From positions 14,712,501 to 14,776,500 of the forward strand of contig NC_081837.1 in NCBI RefSeq assembly GCF_030867095.1: a stretch of 64,000 nucleotides of DNA, read 5' to 3'. The notes beneath the pieces were generated by a model. That model was not told where the DNA came from, did not search any database, and was given only the letters and a program-made list of their open reading frames with translations. The translations under genes were made by a program, and so were the position numbers. This document shows positions 12,301 to 20,659 of this stretch, one piece after another. The DNA is from Alligator mississippiensis (Eukaryota > Chordata > Crocodylia > Alligatoridae). The first letter of the stretch is position 1. Each line of letters starts with the position of its first letter.

Positions 12301-15300
12301 CAAGTCACCAGCCTACATGTTAGTACTGCCCCACAGAGAAGAAGAAGGAGGTGTCAAGTGTTTTGAGGATACCCTGTCAGTGTTGCTCTACTGGTTATGT
12401 GAAAAATGACCTTGTGAAACCAGTGTACCATCTGTGTCCTAACTTGTCCTCTCTCCTTCCCAGCCACAAGAGTTGGATTTATTTCTTGCAGTCCAAGCCT
12501 GACCTCCCAATAGCTCTTAATGTAGCAACCCACAAAAGTAGGGTACCAGACGTTGATTTGCTGAATTGCATGAGAAGGCTAGTAAACAACACTGAATCAA
12601 TCCATGCAAATTGCCGCATGTGTAGAAGTAGGGGCTGCACACTGGACTTCCCTTGTTTCTGTTTCTTTTGTGCTTTGACTGAACTGGTAGCCTCCTCTGA
12701 TGGATTGAGGAGTATAGCAGTTCAGTTAAACAGACCAGACTTCCCTGTTTAGGAGCTGACATGCTTTGAAGCAATCAGTTTGGGCTTTGACACGCACCCT
12801 GCAGTCTTTGGCATTAGTAGTCAGGTTTATAGCTTCTCATAGCCGTGCACTTGGACACAATTTATTGAATGAATGAATGAAAGGGAGCAATGCAAAGCAT
12901 TGTAGGAGTGCAGCACTTGTCACTGTAGCCAGCCTTACCAGGCCCCCACATGCTGCCATCAGGATTTCTTTAACTCTTCATATCGTACCAAATGAGACAA
13001 TATGAGATAGCGTGGGAGAAAGAGAAAGTCCTATGAATGTCTTCCTAGGCATGGCCATAGGAAGTGAGTCTTAGGATGTCACGATGGGTTAGTCTGCATG
13101 ATGGGTACAGAGTGGAAGTCCTACATCACTGAATATAAAGAGAGAAGAATAAATTGGCAGGATTTGTGTATCATTATAGTTTGGACCTCTGACAGCCTCC
13201 TTGAAAAGTGAGTTTGTGGAGATGGAAAGAGCTGCTTTTTGCAAACAAAAGAGCTAAACTAAAAGGCAGATAAATGGCCTGAAAACAAGTGTCTGCATGA
13301 TGAGAACACTGATATTTTGCGACTTTGATTATAGGGTGGGGCTGTCGGCATCACCATAGACTGGAACTGTGACCTCGACTGGCCTGCGACTTACTGTAAA
13401 CCCGTTTATGAGTTTCATGGACTTTATAATAGAGACACAAATGTTTCACCAGGCTTCAACTTCAGGTATGAGAGATCTTTTCCCAGTAGGACTTCATATG
13501 TGGCTTTCTTTTCATCTTCTACTATCCCAAGGCACTTTACAGGTAGGGTGACCATATGTCCCATTTTAGCTGGGACAGTCTCAAATTTCAGAGGCTGGTT
13601 CTGGCTGGCTGTTGGGAATTATAATGAGCATCCTGGAAATTTATGGGTGCAAGGCACAGTCTGGCCAGGACTCAGAGCAGTGCAGAGCACCGAATCGGGC
13701 CGAATCTCCGCTGAATCGAATCAGGGACCGAAGCTTCACACAGCCCTACAGTGCAGCCACACACAGTGCAAAACGCACCCATTTGTTTATCGTATTTGTG
13801 CTATTCTGACTAATAGTGAAAACAATGCCTGCGAGTCCTGTGCATACTAATACTGAATGTTCTTGCAGGAGCATAGTGCACTCTGTGGTACAAAAGAACA
13901 AAAATGCATTCAAACAGGAGTGGATTAACTCATTTTAATTCAGCCAGCAATTAAATTTCAGTTAATTCTTCTGTTTGCTTTTTGCTTTGTAGTTTCACTT
14001 AGTAGGTAATGATAATAAGTAGCTCGCTCATTTGTAACATTTTCTCCTGGGAGATGGCAAAATGTTTTACAAATAAAGTCAGTATCATTATACCCATTTT
14101 CCAAATGGGGAAACTGAGGTAAAGGGCAGTTTTCCAATGTCATCCAGCAGGCCAGTGGCAGATCCAAGAATTAGACCTTTCTGAGTCTCGATCCATTGCT
14201 CTGTCCAGGAGTCCCCAAAGACTTCAGTATGTCAGTTTTGCAGTTGGCTGACAGTAGTTCGGTTGTGCTTCCATTTTTTGTTTTTGGGGGGGTTTTTTTA
14301 ACAAGTCCATGAAAAGCCATTATATGTGTTGTTTCTCTGTTTGGAAAGGTATGCCAAATACTACAATGACGGTGGAATCAATAGGAGGAATTTGTACAAA
14401 GTGTTTGGGATCCGGTTTGACATTCTGGTCAATGGAAAGGTAACATCTGCTGTGAATTCAGATGAGATCATAGCTCTTTCCCCAGTAGTTTTCTGACTCG
14501 CTTTCAATTTGCACATAACTCTGTGTTGTACCCCAGTATCAAAATTTAGTGCATGTCAAGGTCTTTGACTCAGAAGGAGATGGTTGAATGATAGTTAGTC
14601 CTGCTTAGGATGGGCTGAATTTTAGAATGAGTTTTTTTGTTTGTTTTAAAATTTACCTAACTGAAATAATAAAAAGGGCTTAAAGGGGAAAAATACAGAG
14701 GAAAACAATGGTTTGCTTGATCCAAAGTGATTTATTTCCTTTATTTTTTGGTTTTGGTAAGCAAACCCAGAAATCAGCTACTCTCACAGAACCAATGCAC
14801 TTGTCCTGCCTGTCTGTGAGAGGTGATGAACTCCTGTAGTGCCATTCATAGCCAGACCTTTGTGCTGTGTGATTCCTTTGCTCTATACTGCTAGGCTGTC
14901 TGTTTTCTGTGATTTAATTCAGGCAGGTAAATTTGACATCATCCCAACGATGACCACAATCGGCTCTGGAATTGGCATTTTTGGAGTGGTAAGTTCTGCT
15001 ATTTCTAGGGCTCTCATGTGTGAGCTCTCAAACTACTCTGCTTGTACGAGGCATTGAAGTGGAAGGGGCCTAGAGCTCTAGCAAAATGCCAGTGGTGCAC
15101 AGGCATCCCCAGAGCTCCTTCAGTATCAATAGGTCAAAAGAAGAGGGCAGAAACCTTGCATCACAATGAATCTAATGTATACAAATTGATCATTAAAAAA
15201 CCATAGGCCAATGGGGATTACTATAAGATGATGTGATAGCTTGCCTGTAGTCTTGTAGATCCATTCAAAGAAGGGAACTCAGTAGAAAAATACTTTGATG

Positions 15301-17689
15301 GGAAACTCCCGCAGAGGATGCCAGGGCAGGTATTACAGTAAAAGTGATAGTAAGAGCTCTCTCTTCTGAATATGCACTGAAACAACATCCCAGCATGATG
15401 TCTGGGGACACGGTACTGTCATTCAAATGAGACACAAAACCAAGAACTTGCCTGCTTTGTGATCCTTAGAGACCACGCAGTACTTTTGCAGTATCCAGGA
15501 TGTTAGAATTTGGCTCAAGCCTTGAGTTCACGTTAAGTTTCTTACATTTTGTCTATCTACTGAATTTAGTCAATTCTAAGACAAGGTTTTTGCTCCCCTT
15601 TGTAACACGGGGGGGGGGGGGGGGGGAAGCCCCCTGCCTTATAATTGCAAATGGGGGTGGGGGAGGGGCAGATGGCTGCTGTGACTCAAGCTACAGCCCC
15701 TACCCAGGGTCAGGGCCATAGTTGCTCCTGTTGCCTGTCCCACTCCACCTCTGCACCCTACCACCACCACCCCATGCCACCTTTGCTCCCCTACCTGCCT
15801 CTCTCAATCCCCCTTTGCTCTGTGCCAGCAGGCTCTGTGCACACTGCAGACTGGGGCACTGAGCACAGCATTAGTCCAGCCTTGCAGCGGTGTCATGCAG
15901 CCTTGCATGGCTACTACAGGGGCTGGGCTGGAGCCATGCTCAGTGCCCCAGGCTAGAACAGGGACAGTGTCTTCCAGCATGAAGCAGAGGCTGGGGGTGA
16001 AGGGGGAGAGTAGAGGATTATGGGAGGCAGAAGCAAGGGGCAAACTTCTTAATTTCCCATGCCACATGCCTCCCCACTGCCTGCCCCTCCACAGCGGTGG
16101 GGGATATTAATTAAAGATGATCCTCCAATAAATACATTTTATACATGGGAAACTATAATAAATGTATAGGTTGTAAAGAAACTAATTATTGAGAGGTTGT
16201 CTTAAATTCGGGATAGTCTTAGATTTGAGTAAATATGGTTAATTTCCCAATTCTGAATCCTTCACACTTCACTTCTATCCTAAGCAGAGGTGTAGTATGG
16301 TAGGTCACTGTAAAGTGGCTACCGAATTCCACGTCTAAAGTAGCTGAAGTGACTCCTCTGTATTGGGATAGCTGAGAGAGGGTGGGCTGGGTGATCTGAT
16401 GCTTGAGATGTGACCCTCGCTGTGGTTTGGCTTATGTGTCTTGTTCTGTTTCATGGAAGGCATCTGTGCTCTGTGACCTGCTCCTGCTGCACTTTCTTTC
16501 ACGACGGGATTACTACAAACAGAAGAAGTTTAAATATGCAGAACAGGAGCTTCATTTACCTGTAAGCTACAGTACATTTGACTTTTTCTTGAGACTTAGA
16601 AAGGGCTGGAGGGTTTTGTACATAGTTCTGAGTAGGCATGTATATAGATGATGTAACAAATATGTCTTTGTCAGTGTGTATGTAAACAGTATATTTAAGA
16701 ATAACCAAACATGTATCCTTCTTCAGATTGGTTCAAGCTAGTGATTACACTACAATATATACACTACAAACAGAAGCTAGTACCCATGACCTTTGGCTCC
16801 AGAATCGCAAGGGTTTTCTACATCAAACATGTCTGTTGGCACTAGAGCCCTTGCTCTCTTGGTAATTCAGTCACTAGAGAGTAACCTCAGCACACGTATT
16901 TGTAAAGTGGGATTTTCAGAAGTGCTCATTGAAACCAATGGTAAAATGTGCCTGGCTTCAGGAGGGTCAGAGCAAAGACAGTGTTGAGCACCTTGAAAAC
17001 TTCCTTGTTTACCACCCTATGGTACCATAGCCAAGATATGCAGAAGGCAGAGATGGTGAAAACTGCCAAAGGGATCTAGACAGCAAACTGTCATTTAAAT
17101 GGATAGCTCCACCAGAAATAACTTTGAGTGAGGGCTGTGTGTCCAAAATCTCCTAATGAGTGATGAATATTTAAATAAAGTTGGAATTAAATCCACTTTG
17201 CTCTGTCAGCATCACAGTCTCTCTAGGACAGGTGACCTGCAGAAGGGACTTTTTCTAAGGTGTTTGCAAACCTGATGCCGTGAGATCTTGGGTTATTCGT
17301 GAATCACCAGGCATGTTCACTGCTGTTTTATTATGAGGGGAATGAAAGATGCTATAAAATGGGGTGCCTACAATAGCAGAGAACAGAATTCAGGGACCTT
17401 GTAGATCACTTCCAGTCCTATGTTCCAGATGTGCTCACTGACATGCCAAAGGGTGTGAGCACTTAACTGTGCCAATGTCCTACTCATGTCACTCATTGTG
17501 TATTGACCCCTTGGTGGAATTCGGGTTGCGAAGTAGAAGTTATTGTTTATCACTGGCTTTTGTCATGGGGCAATACCTAAAGGTATCATTGTTTTATCTG
17601 GTTTGGTCTGAACAACATGACAGAAAAAAGGAGAGTTTGGCCCTTCCTCCAAAAGCATGAACTTGGAGACCAAGAGCAGTTCTCAGTAA
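3197..17689 (+). CDS. P2RX1: P2X purinoceptor 1, exons 2-12 (5' partial; spliced)
   Basis: ATP-gated, Ca2+-permeable, fast-desensitising trimeric cation channel of the plasma membrane, known in platelets and smooth muscle. Coding join: 3197-3344, 4697-4768, 5485-5554, 5839-5935, 7991-8071, 9839-9980, 13335-13465, 14349-14439, 14923-14988, 16460-16561, 17624-17689. These give 1066 bases with consistent phase and no internal stop. The ten ectodomain cysteines of the P2X family are all present. ATP-site residues are visible: SVSVKLKG in exon 2, ENFT in exon 6, FNFR across exons 8/9 and the lysine of YKVFGIRFD in exon 9. The second membrane helix spans exons 10-11 and is followed by the YxxxK trafficking motif (YKQKK). 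P2X1 rather than another P2X is chosen from [19 protein letters not shown] and the DWxCDLDW region. Exon 1, with the start codon and first membrane helix, is not in the window. Intron 7 carries a CR1 element in sense orientation. Confidence 0.96.
4023..4392. mobile_element. hAT-type inverted-repeat element (MITE)
   Basis: Begins TAGGGTGGCATGTCCTGGTT and ends with the inverse of TAGGGTGACTATACGACCCT. The inverted similarity continues inward ('ccagtcctgg ... tg(gt)aaaagtcc') for about 100 bases on each side. It is flanked by imperfect 8-base repeats, tttctatc on the left and ttgctctc on the right (6 of 8), as hAT transposases make. It lies in P2RX1 intron 2 and has no transposase frame. Confidence 0.7.
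4697..4768 (+). CDS. P2RX1: P2RX1 exon 3
   Basis: A 72-base exon of 24 whole codons between ttgtag and gtaaat. It encodes [19 protein letters not shown] followed by DTCPE and supplies the first conserved ectodomain cysteine. The segment matches the strongly conserved 'FVVMTNFI' strand of P2X1. Confidence 0.96.
5165..5363. mobile_element. probable small hAT-type element
   Basis: The right end reads 'gagtgtccccatgtagacaagccctta', the inverse of a 'taagggcttgtctacatgggg' end that is common in amniote genomes. The left end at 'ccctgtgtggacatac' is an approximate inverse partner. Boundaries uncertain. In P2RX1 intron 3. Confidence 0.4.
5485..5554 (+). CDS. P2RX1: P2RX1 exon 4
   Basis: A 70-base exon between aaaacag and gtaagt. 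Translation gives [20 protein letters not shown] then KGQ, with one base carried into exon 5. It contains two head-domain cysteines and the basic stretch that lines the ATP pocket in P2X1. Sequence is less conserved than neighbouring exons, as in other species, but length, phase and the C-x5-C spacing fit. Confidence 0.93.
5640..5750 (+). repeat. possible MIR-like fragment
   Basis: Contains 'tgggacttgaaccccaatccctt', resembling the 'gggattcgaaccc' tail region of tRNA-derived MIR-like SINEs. Short and diverged. Confidence 0.3.
5839..5935 (+). CDS. P2RX1: P2RX1 exon 5
   Basis: A 97-base exon between ttcttcag and gtaagg. It encodes MMTGKC, a sequon-bearing [16 protein letters not shown] stretch and LEVDDHVP. 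Three ectodomain cysteines are present. The last two bases (GA) pair with the first base of exon 6 to give Asp. Confidence 0.96.
6125..6400 (+). mobile_element. hAT (Charlie-like) element, copy 1 of 3
   Basis: The order 'ccaacctgcagcatgggtgccacaagtggcac', 'cagatggggaggggacaggcagc', 'agggcagg.agcagaaaacagagc', 'gatcagagtggcac' and 'gccaaaaaatttggcccta' (each phrase read in parts) is shared with copies at 24943 and 25253. The ends are inverse-like (TTAGGG ... CCCTAA). In P2RX1 intron 5. Confidence 0.55.
7991..8071 (+). CDS. P2RX1: P2RX1 exon 6
   Basis: An 81-base exon between tattttccag and gtgagt. It encodes [20 protein letters not shown] then PRFKVS. The Phe-Thr of ENFT and the following lysine are ATP-contacting positions in P2X receptors (about residues 185-190 in human P2X1), and NFT is also an N-glycosylation sequon. 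Confidence 0.97.
8165..8975. mobile_element. foldback DNA element with GC-rich core, copy A
   Basis: The outer parts carry inverse-related A/T-rich ends ('gcttctacacgacacac ... tactgtgcagta' on the left; 'tactcaagtaaactgcttcc ... catgtgtagacgcaccca' on the right). The core at 8340-8880 is GC-rich and composed of repeated 'ctgggaga' and 'ctcccagtgcc' phrases in both orientations. The same ends and order recur at 25695-26690. In P2RX1 intron 6, beginning about 95 bases after the exon 6 donor. Confidence 0.6.
9370..9650 (+). mobile_element. old CR1/L3-type LINE fragment
   Basis: Two short frames resemble the segment before the reverse transcriptase core: [11 protein letters not shown] near 9380-9415 (compare RYFASVF) and [14 protein letters not shown] near 9538-9580 (compare LHPRVLKELA in the copy at 55391). 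Order and orientation are right, but they are broken by several stops. It is a separate and older copy than the CR1 at 10128. Confidence 0.5.
9839..9980 (+). CDS. P2RX1: P2RX1 exon 7
   Basis: A 142-base exon between attcacag and gtatgt. It encodes [19 protein letters not shown], then a segment with [13 protein letters not shown] and [12 protein letters not shown]. It carries two cysteines and one sequon (NFT). The phase-1 start fits the AG carried over from exon 6 (Arg codon). Confidence 0.97.
10128..11127 (+). mobile_element. CR1 LINE, 3' portion with broken ORF2
   Basis: 5'-truncated CR1 retrotransposon in sense orientation in P2RX1 intron 7. The frame starting near 10128 reads [20 protein letters not shown] and the FADD catalytic motif ([11 protein letters not shown]). 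The reading frame then shifts near 10310, and a second frame continues to a stop at 11037-11039 through [17 protein letters not shown] and [20 protein letters not shown]. The 3' tail reads 'ggtcggactcgatgatct' and ends with 'acatctatgaatctat', the CR1 3' hallmark. One frameshift and 5' truncation make it inactive. Confidence 0.9.
11130..13334 (+). other. P2RX1: P2RX1 intron 7 remainder
   Basis: No exon or recognisable element seen. A 133-codon open frame starting at 12351 shows no similarity I recognise and has no supporting splice context. A short ATGA tandem run lies at about 12867-12883. Confidence 0.4.
13335..13465 (+). CDS. P2RX1: P2RX1 exon 8
   Basis: A 131-base exon between gattatag and gtatga. 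It encodes [20 protein letters not shown] followed by [12 protein letters not shown] and SPGFNF. It supplies the last two conserved cysteines. The terminal Asn-Phe and the split Arg codon form the NFR ATP-binding motif with exon 9. Confidence 0.97.
13544..13685 (+). mobile_element. left end of a hAT-type element
   Basis: Begins TAGGGTGACCATATGTCCCA and continues 'ttttagctgggacagtctcaaattt' (read in parts), a 5' end type known from hAT elements in amniotes and related to the one at 4023. No matching right end is found. It is interrupted at 13686 by the mini-element described separately. Confidence 0.55.
13686..13748 (-). mobile_element. 63-bp mini hAT fragment with perfect 8-bp target duplication
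   Basis: Read on the minus strand this is TAGGGCTGTGTGAAGCTTCG and so on, matching the first roughly 60 bases of the hAT element at 34293 position by position with few differences. It is flanked on both sides by an exact cagtgcag (13678-13685 and 13749-13756). Only one terminus is present. Confidence 0.7.
14045..14185 (+). repeat. MIR SINE fragment
   Basis: The run 'cagtatcattatacccattt', 'tccaaatggggaaactgagg' and 'ggccagtggcagatccaaga' matches the MIR core and 3' part in order. In P2RX1 intron 8. Confidence 0.75.
14349..14439 (+). CDS. P2RX1: P2RX1 exon 9
   Basis: A 91-base exon between ttggaaag and gtaaca. It encodes [20 protein letters not shown] and [10 protein letters not shown]. The lysine of YKVFGIRFD corresponds to the ATP-binding Lys309 of human P2X1. 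The acceptor has a weak pyrimidine tract just before it, but a T-rich stretch lies upstream. Confidence 0.97.
14923..14988 (+). CDS. P2RX1: P2RX1 exon 10 (start of second membrane helix)
   Basis: A 66-base exon of 22 codons between ttaattcag and gtaagt. It encodes [20 protein letters not shown] then GV, the extracellular end and upper half of the pore-lining second transmembrane helix. As far as I can recall the human protein, this stretch is identical to it. Confidence 0.97.
15566..16243. mobile_element. inverted-repeat DNA element with G-run and GC-rich core
   Basis: The left end 'tttagtcaattctaagacaagg' and right end 'gtcttagatttgagtaaatat' are inverse partners. The right end, reverse-complemented ('atatttactcaaatctaagac'), matches the sequence at 48968. 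A pure G run lies at 15609-15626, and the core is rich in C/A ('ccaccaccaccccatgccacc'). In P2RX1 intron 10. Confidence 0.5.
16460..16561 (+). CDS. P2RX1: P2RX1 exon 11 (lower pore helix, YxxxK motif)
   Basis: A 102-base exon between catggaag and gtaagc. It encodes [19 protein letters not shown] then [15 protein letters not shown]. The first half completes the pore helix. YKQKK is the YxxxK surface-retention motif conserved in P2X receptors. The tail after KYAE differs from mammals. Confidence 0.95.
17624..17689 (+). CDS. P2RX1: P2RX1 exon 12 (C-terminal tail and stop)
   Basis: After the acceptor aacatgacag the frame carried from exon 11 reads 21 codons, [20 protein letters not shown] plus Q, then TAA at 17687-17689. 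The Ser-rich short tail resembles in length and character the human P2X1 C terminus, which is itself variable. The pyrimidine tract before the AG is weak, so this exon is less certain than the others. It is the only nearby frame-compatible ending I found. Confidence 0.75.
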   Translation, partial: KKGEFGPSSKSMNLETKSSSQ

Positions 17690-17962
17690 GAGGTAAGCAC
17701 ATCTCCTTATGCGAATCTGTGAATCTTGTTCACCATTGAAACTCATGGTATTGTACCATTTTACCCTAGTGGTGAATGTGGTTTGAACTGTGTTTCTTAC
17801 AAGGTACAAGAATGATCCTGTAAAGACAGTGGGAAAATGGAGAGAGCAGTGAGAGAGAACTTGGGATGGCAGATGGGGAGGAGGGATGATTAGCTAAATC
17901 AGCAGGCTAGGATCTGCTTGACCCCATGCCGTAAGAGTTGAGACGCTGCAGTTTTCTTATGT

Positions 17963-18375
17963 CAGTGCTGCTCAACTTTTTTTGCCCAGCAGGCGGGATG
18001 CGTGCTCAACCTTTTTGCCCAGCAGGCTGAATCTGGCCTGTAGTCTCAATCTGGTACCTGGAGTGGGCATAGTGGAGACCTATCTGGCCATGCAGAGGAC
18101 AGGGGGTCAGTCTAGCTCCAATCCAGCTTTGCAAGTGGAGGGGGCATGGCTTGGTCCCAATCTGACCATGTAATAGAGATTGAAGGAGGTGTAGAGATTG
18201 GAAGGGGTGTAGCCCGGCTCTGATCCACAGTAAAGGGGGGGGGGGTTAATTGTCATAATTGAATTGTCATTAATTTGACACTTGCTGTCAAATTTCCTAA
18301 CCCATGGGGGGAACCCTGTGGGCCAGATGCCATGGCTCTGCAAGCCAAATCTGACCTGAAGGCTGAGCACCCTTG
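17963..18375. mobile_element. hAT-type element in the P2RX1 3' UTR region
   Basis: Left end CAGTGCTGCTCAACTTTTTT, right end the inverse of CAAGGGTGCTCAGCCTTCAG. Flanked by tcttatgt (17955-17962) and ccttatgt (18376-18383), an 8-base duplication with one mismatch. The interior has a direct near-repeat of 'tgctcaacctttttgcccag'. No transposase frame. Confidence 0.8.
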
Positions 18376-19560
18376 CCTTATGTGAACTGAGTAGTTGTTG
18401 CATCAGTGGAGGTGAGGATAATATCTGGAGTGAAATTATAAAGTATGTTCAGTATTATTGGTGGCAGTCAGCTCAAGTAAAGTTTAGCTGTGCAACTGGG
18501 ATCTCTGAGGGGGAGGAGGACCCAAATATTAGGGACTGTTTTACTGAAAACGTCTTTCTTTCTTGGCAGGATCCACACTGAAAGAAGACCCTATATCTTC
18601 CTCCTCTGCCCTCTGTAATGTGTTGCAAATGCCCTGAGTTCATCAGGCCATCCCAGACCAAACCAACTGCACTCACCATTCTGCATCTTAAACTGAGATG
18701 AAAAACCTCTTCTGTGTTTAAGCAAGCTGTGGTTTGCAAGAAACCACATACCTTTGCAAGGCCACCTGCCCAGTTTTCAGAGGCTGAATGGCTGGATTGC
18801 AGCTCAGGGGTTAGAGTGTGACTTGTTAACCAAATATCACATATCCTTGAATGTATCTCTTACTGGAGGTATTTTTAACTCCTGAAGTTGCTAGATAGTT
18901 GCAAGTAACCTGCAGGCAATCAACAGCATCATTAAAGTTAGCATCGCATGGGAGGGAAACTTCCATTGTTGCCTTTTTCTTTGACCCCTGTGTGCTGGCA
19001 CTTTTGGGGTCAAATACAACAGACAGAGCCGGAGATGGAGAGAGATTAGGTCCCAACTGTACTAGTTTTATCACCACCCTGATCTCTAGTCAGGAATCTG
19101 CAGCACCTGAATTCGCATGCAAGACGTGACAGTAGAGTGTAACACAGTGGTCCCCACCCGTTCTCTAGCCCATGCACAACAACAGCTAAAGCACTGTGGG
19201 AGTTATTGTCCTTTGTTTTCCCTGTCAACCTCAGTTTTAATGTTCTGATTTCCTGTGGCTGCCAGCACTATTAGAAGGTTTTGCAGGGAAATGACTATCT
19301 GAGAGCCATGGGCTGGGGATTTTTGTCTAATGAGATCACAGTAAAGCGTGAAGGTGTGGTTACATGTTACAATTAGCACATACAAACTCTCGGGAATGTT
19401 AGGTCATGTTAAAGTTAGCACGTGCTGTGAGCAGTTGCACATTAAGGGTTAACACCCTCTCTAATGTGCACATCTCTGATCCACTGCTAGAAAGCTGGTG
19501 AACTGGAGTTCAACAGCCTGCCTGCTTGCCCCCTCTCTAGCAGCAGTATAGGCTCCAAGA

Positions 19561-19742
19561 CAGGGGCGGGCAATTATTTTGGGCAGAGGGCTGCTTACTG
19601 AGCAAGCCATCGAGGGCTGCATTGACAGGCAGCTCAGGGCAGATTAATATTAATTTTCTGAATTTTTTAGGGGCTCCGCTGGCCGGGTAGAATGGCTTGG
19701 CGGGCTGCATCCAGCCCCTGGGCTGCATTTTGCCCACCCTTG
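19561..19742. mobile_element. small hAT MITE, family CAGGGGCGGGCAA
   Basis: Left end CAGGGGCGGGCAATTATTTT, right end the inverse of CAAGGGTGGGCAAAATGCAG. Flanked by ctccaaga and ctctaaga (7 of 8), an 8-base hAT-type duplication. The interior is related to the copy at 33495 in the opposite orientation. In the probable P2RX1 3' UTR. Confidence 0.85.
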
Positions 19743-20633
19743 CTCTAAGATCAGGCCCCTGCCAGCCCAGATCAGACCCCAGCTCCTCAGTCTCCCGTGG
19801 TTCTCAGTTCCCTACTCATCTGCCTGCAGCTCCATGGAGGGGAAAGGTGGGAGTGGGTGGGCAAGCAGCTGTTGGGCAGCTGTGGGGCCCAGTGGGATCA
19901 GCATATGCCTGATCTGGGCATACAAGGAGCTGCTCACAGCAGCTTCCTGCCCCCCTCCCAGGCCTACCTCTCCTCCCCTTCTTCAGCCACTCAGCAGCTC
20001 CTCTTCCTTTTTTTCCAGTGCCCCCCCCCCCCAAATTTGTTCTGTCCATGACCCCTTCCCCTTGCCTCCTTTCACCCCCTCCCCACTTGGATGCTACCTG
20101 GCTGTCCCCAGTTGTCAGCCCAGGGTAGTAGAGTCCCAGAGGATTGCTAGTCCATGCTGGGAGTAGTACCTACTGGATGCAGAAGGACTGCAAATCAGTT
20201 GTTTTATCTCCATGGAGCAGCCAAAAGTTAAGGTAAATTTGAGCTACATAGCAGGGCTCAAAGATGATCCTCACCAGAAGTCGCATAACTTTAAGAGGCC
20301 TAGAGGGCACTTAACACTTGTTAATGAGACTTAATGTGTGGGTGCTCCAGTTTTAAGTGCCCTTGATATGGTCTAATTGTAATGTGTAGCCTCACCCTCA
20401 GTGCTGAGGTCTGGGCTTTCTGAGATCCGACTAGGAAATGCACAGTGCCCGTTTAAAGCAATACTCTGGATTAGCCTGATATGCAGTGACTTTATCCCTT
20501 GCTCGGGCTATTGCAGGGTAGGGAAGCACCTATTCCTACACAAGACCACACTGTTCCCTTGGTCAGTTGCAATACTTGGTTATTTTGCATGGTGGAAAAA
20601 AAGGTTATTTTGTAATGAAGTATTTTATTAAAA

Positions 20634-20639
20634 AATAAA
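20634..20639 (+). promoter_or_regulatory. candidate P2RX1 poly(A) signal AATAAA
   Basis: Canonical hexamer inside an A/T-rich run, 2.95 kb after the stop codon, followed within 20-50 bases by a GT-rich stretch. It is the first AATAAA after the last P2RX1 exon. Confidence 0.45.
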
Positions 20640-20659
20640 CCTCTAGTTTTTCTACTACA

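Noticed and set aside
12351..12752. 133-codon open frame in P2RX1 intron 7
   Set aside because: No recognisable similarity, no splice context, ordinary base composition; open by chance.
15609..15626. G-run considered as a telomere-like or G-quadruplex regulatory site
   Set aside because: A single homopolymer without spaced G-tracts of a telomeric unit; more likely slippage inside the inverted-repeat element.
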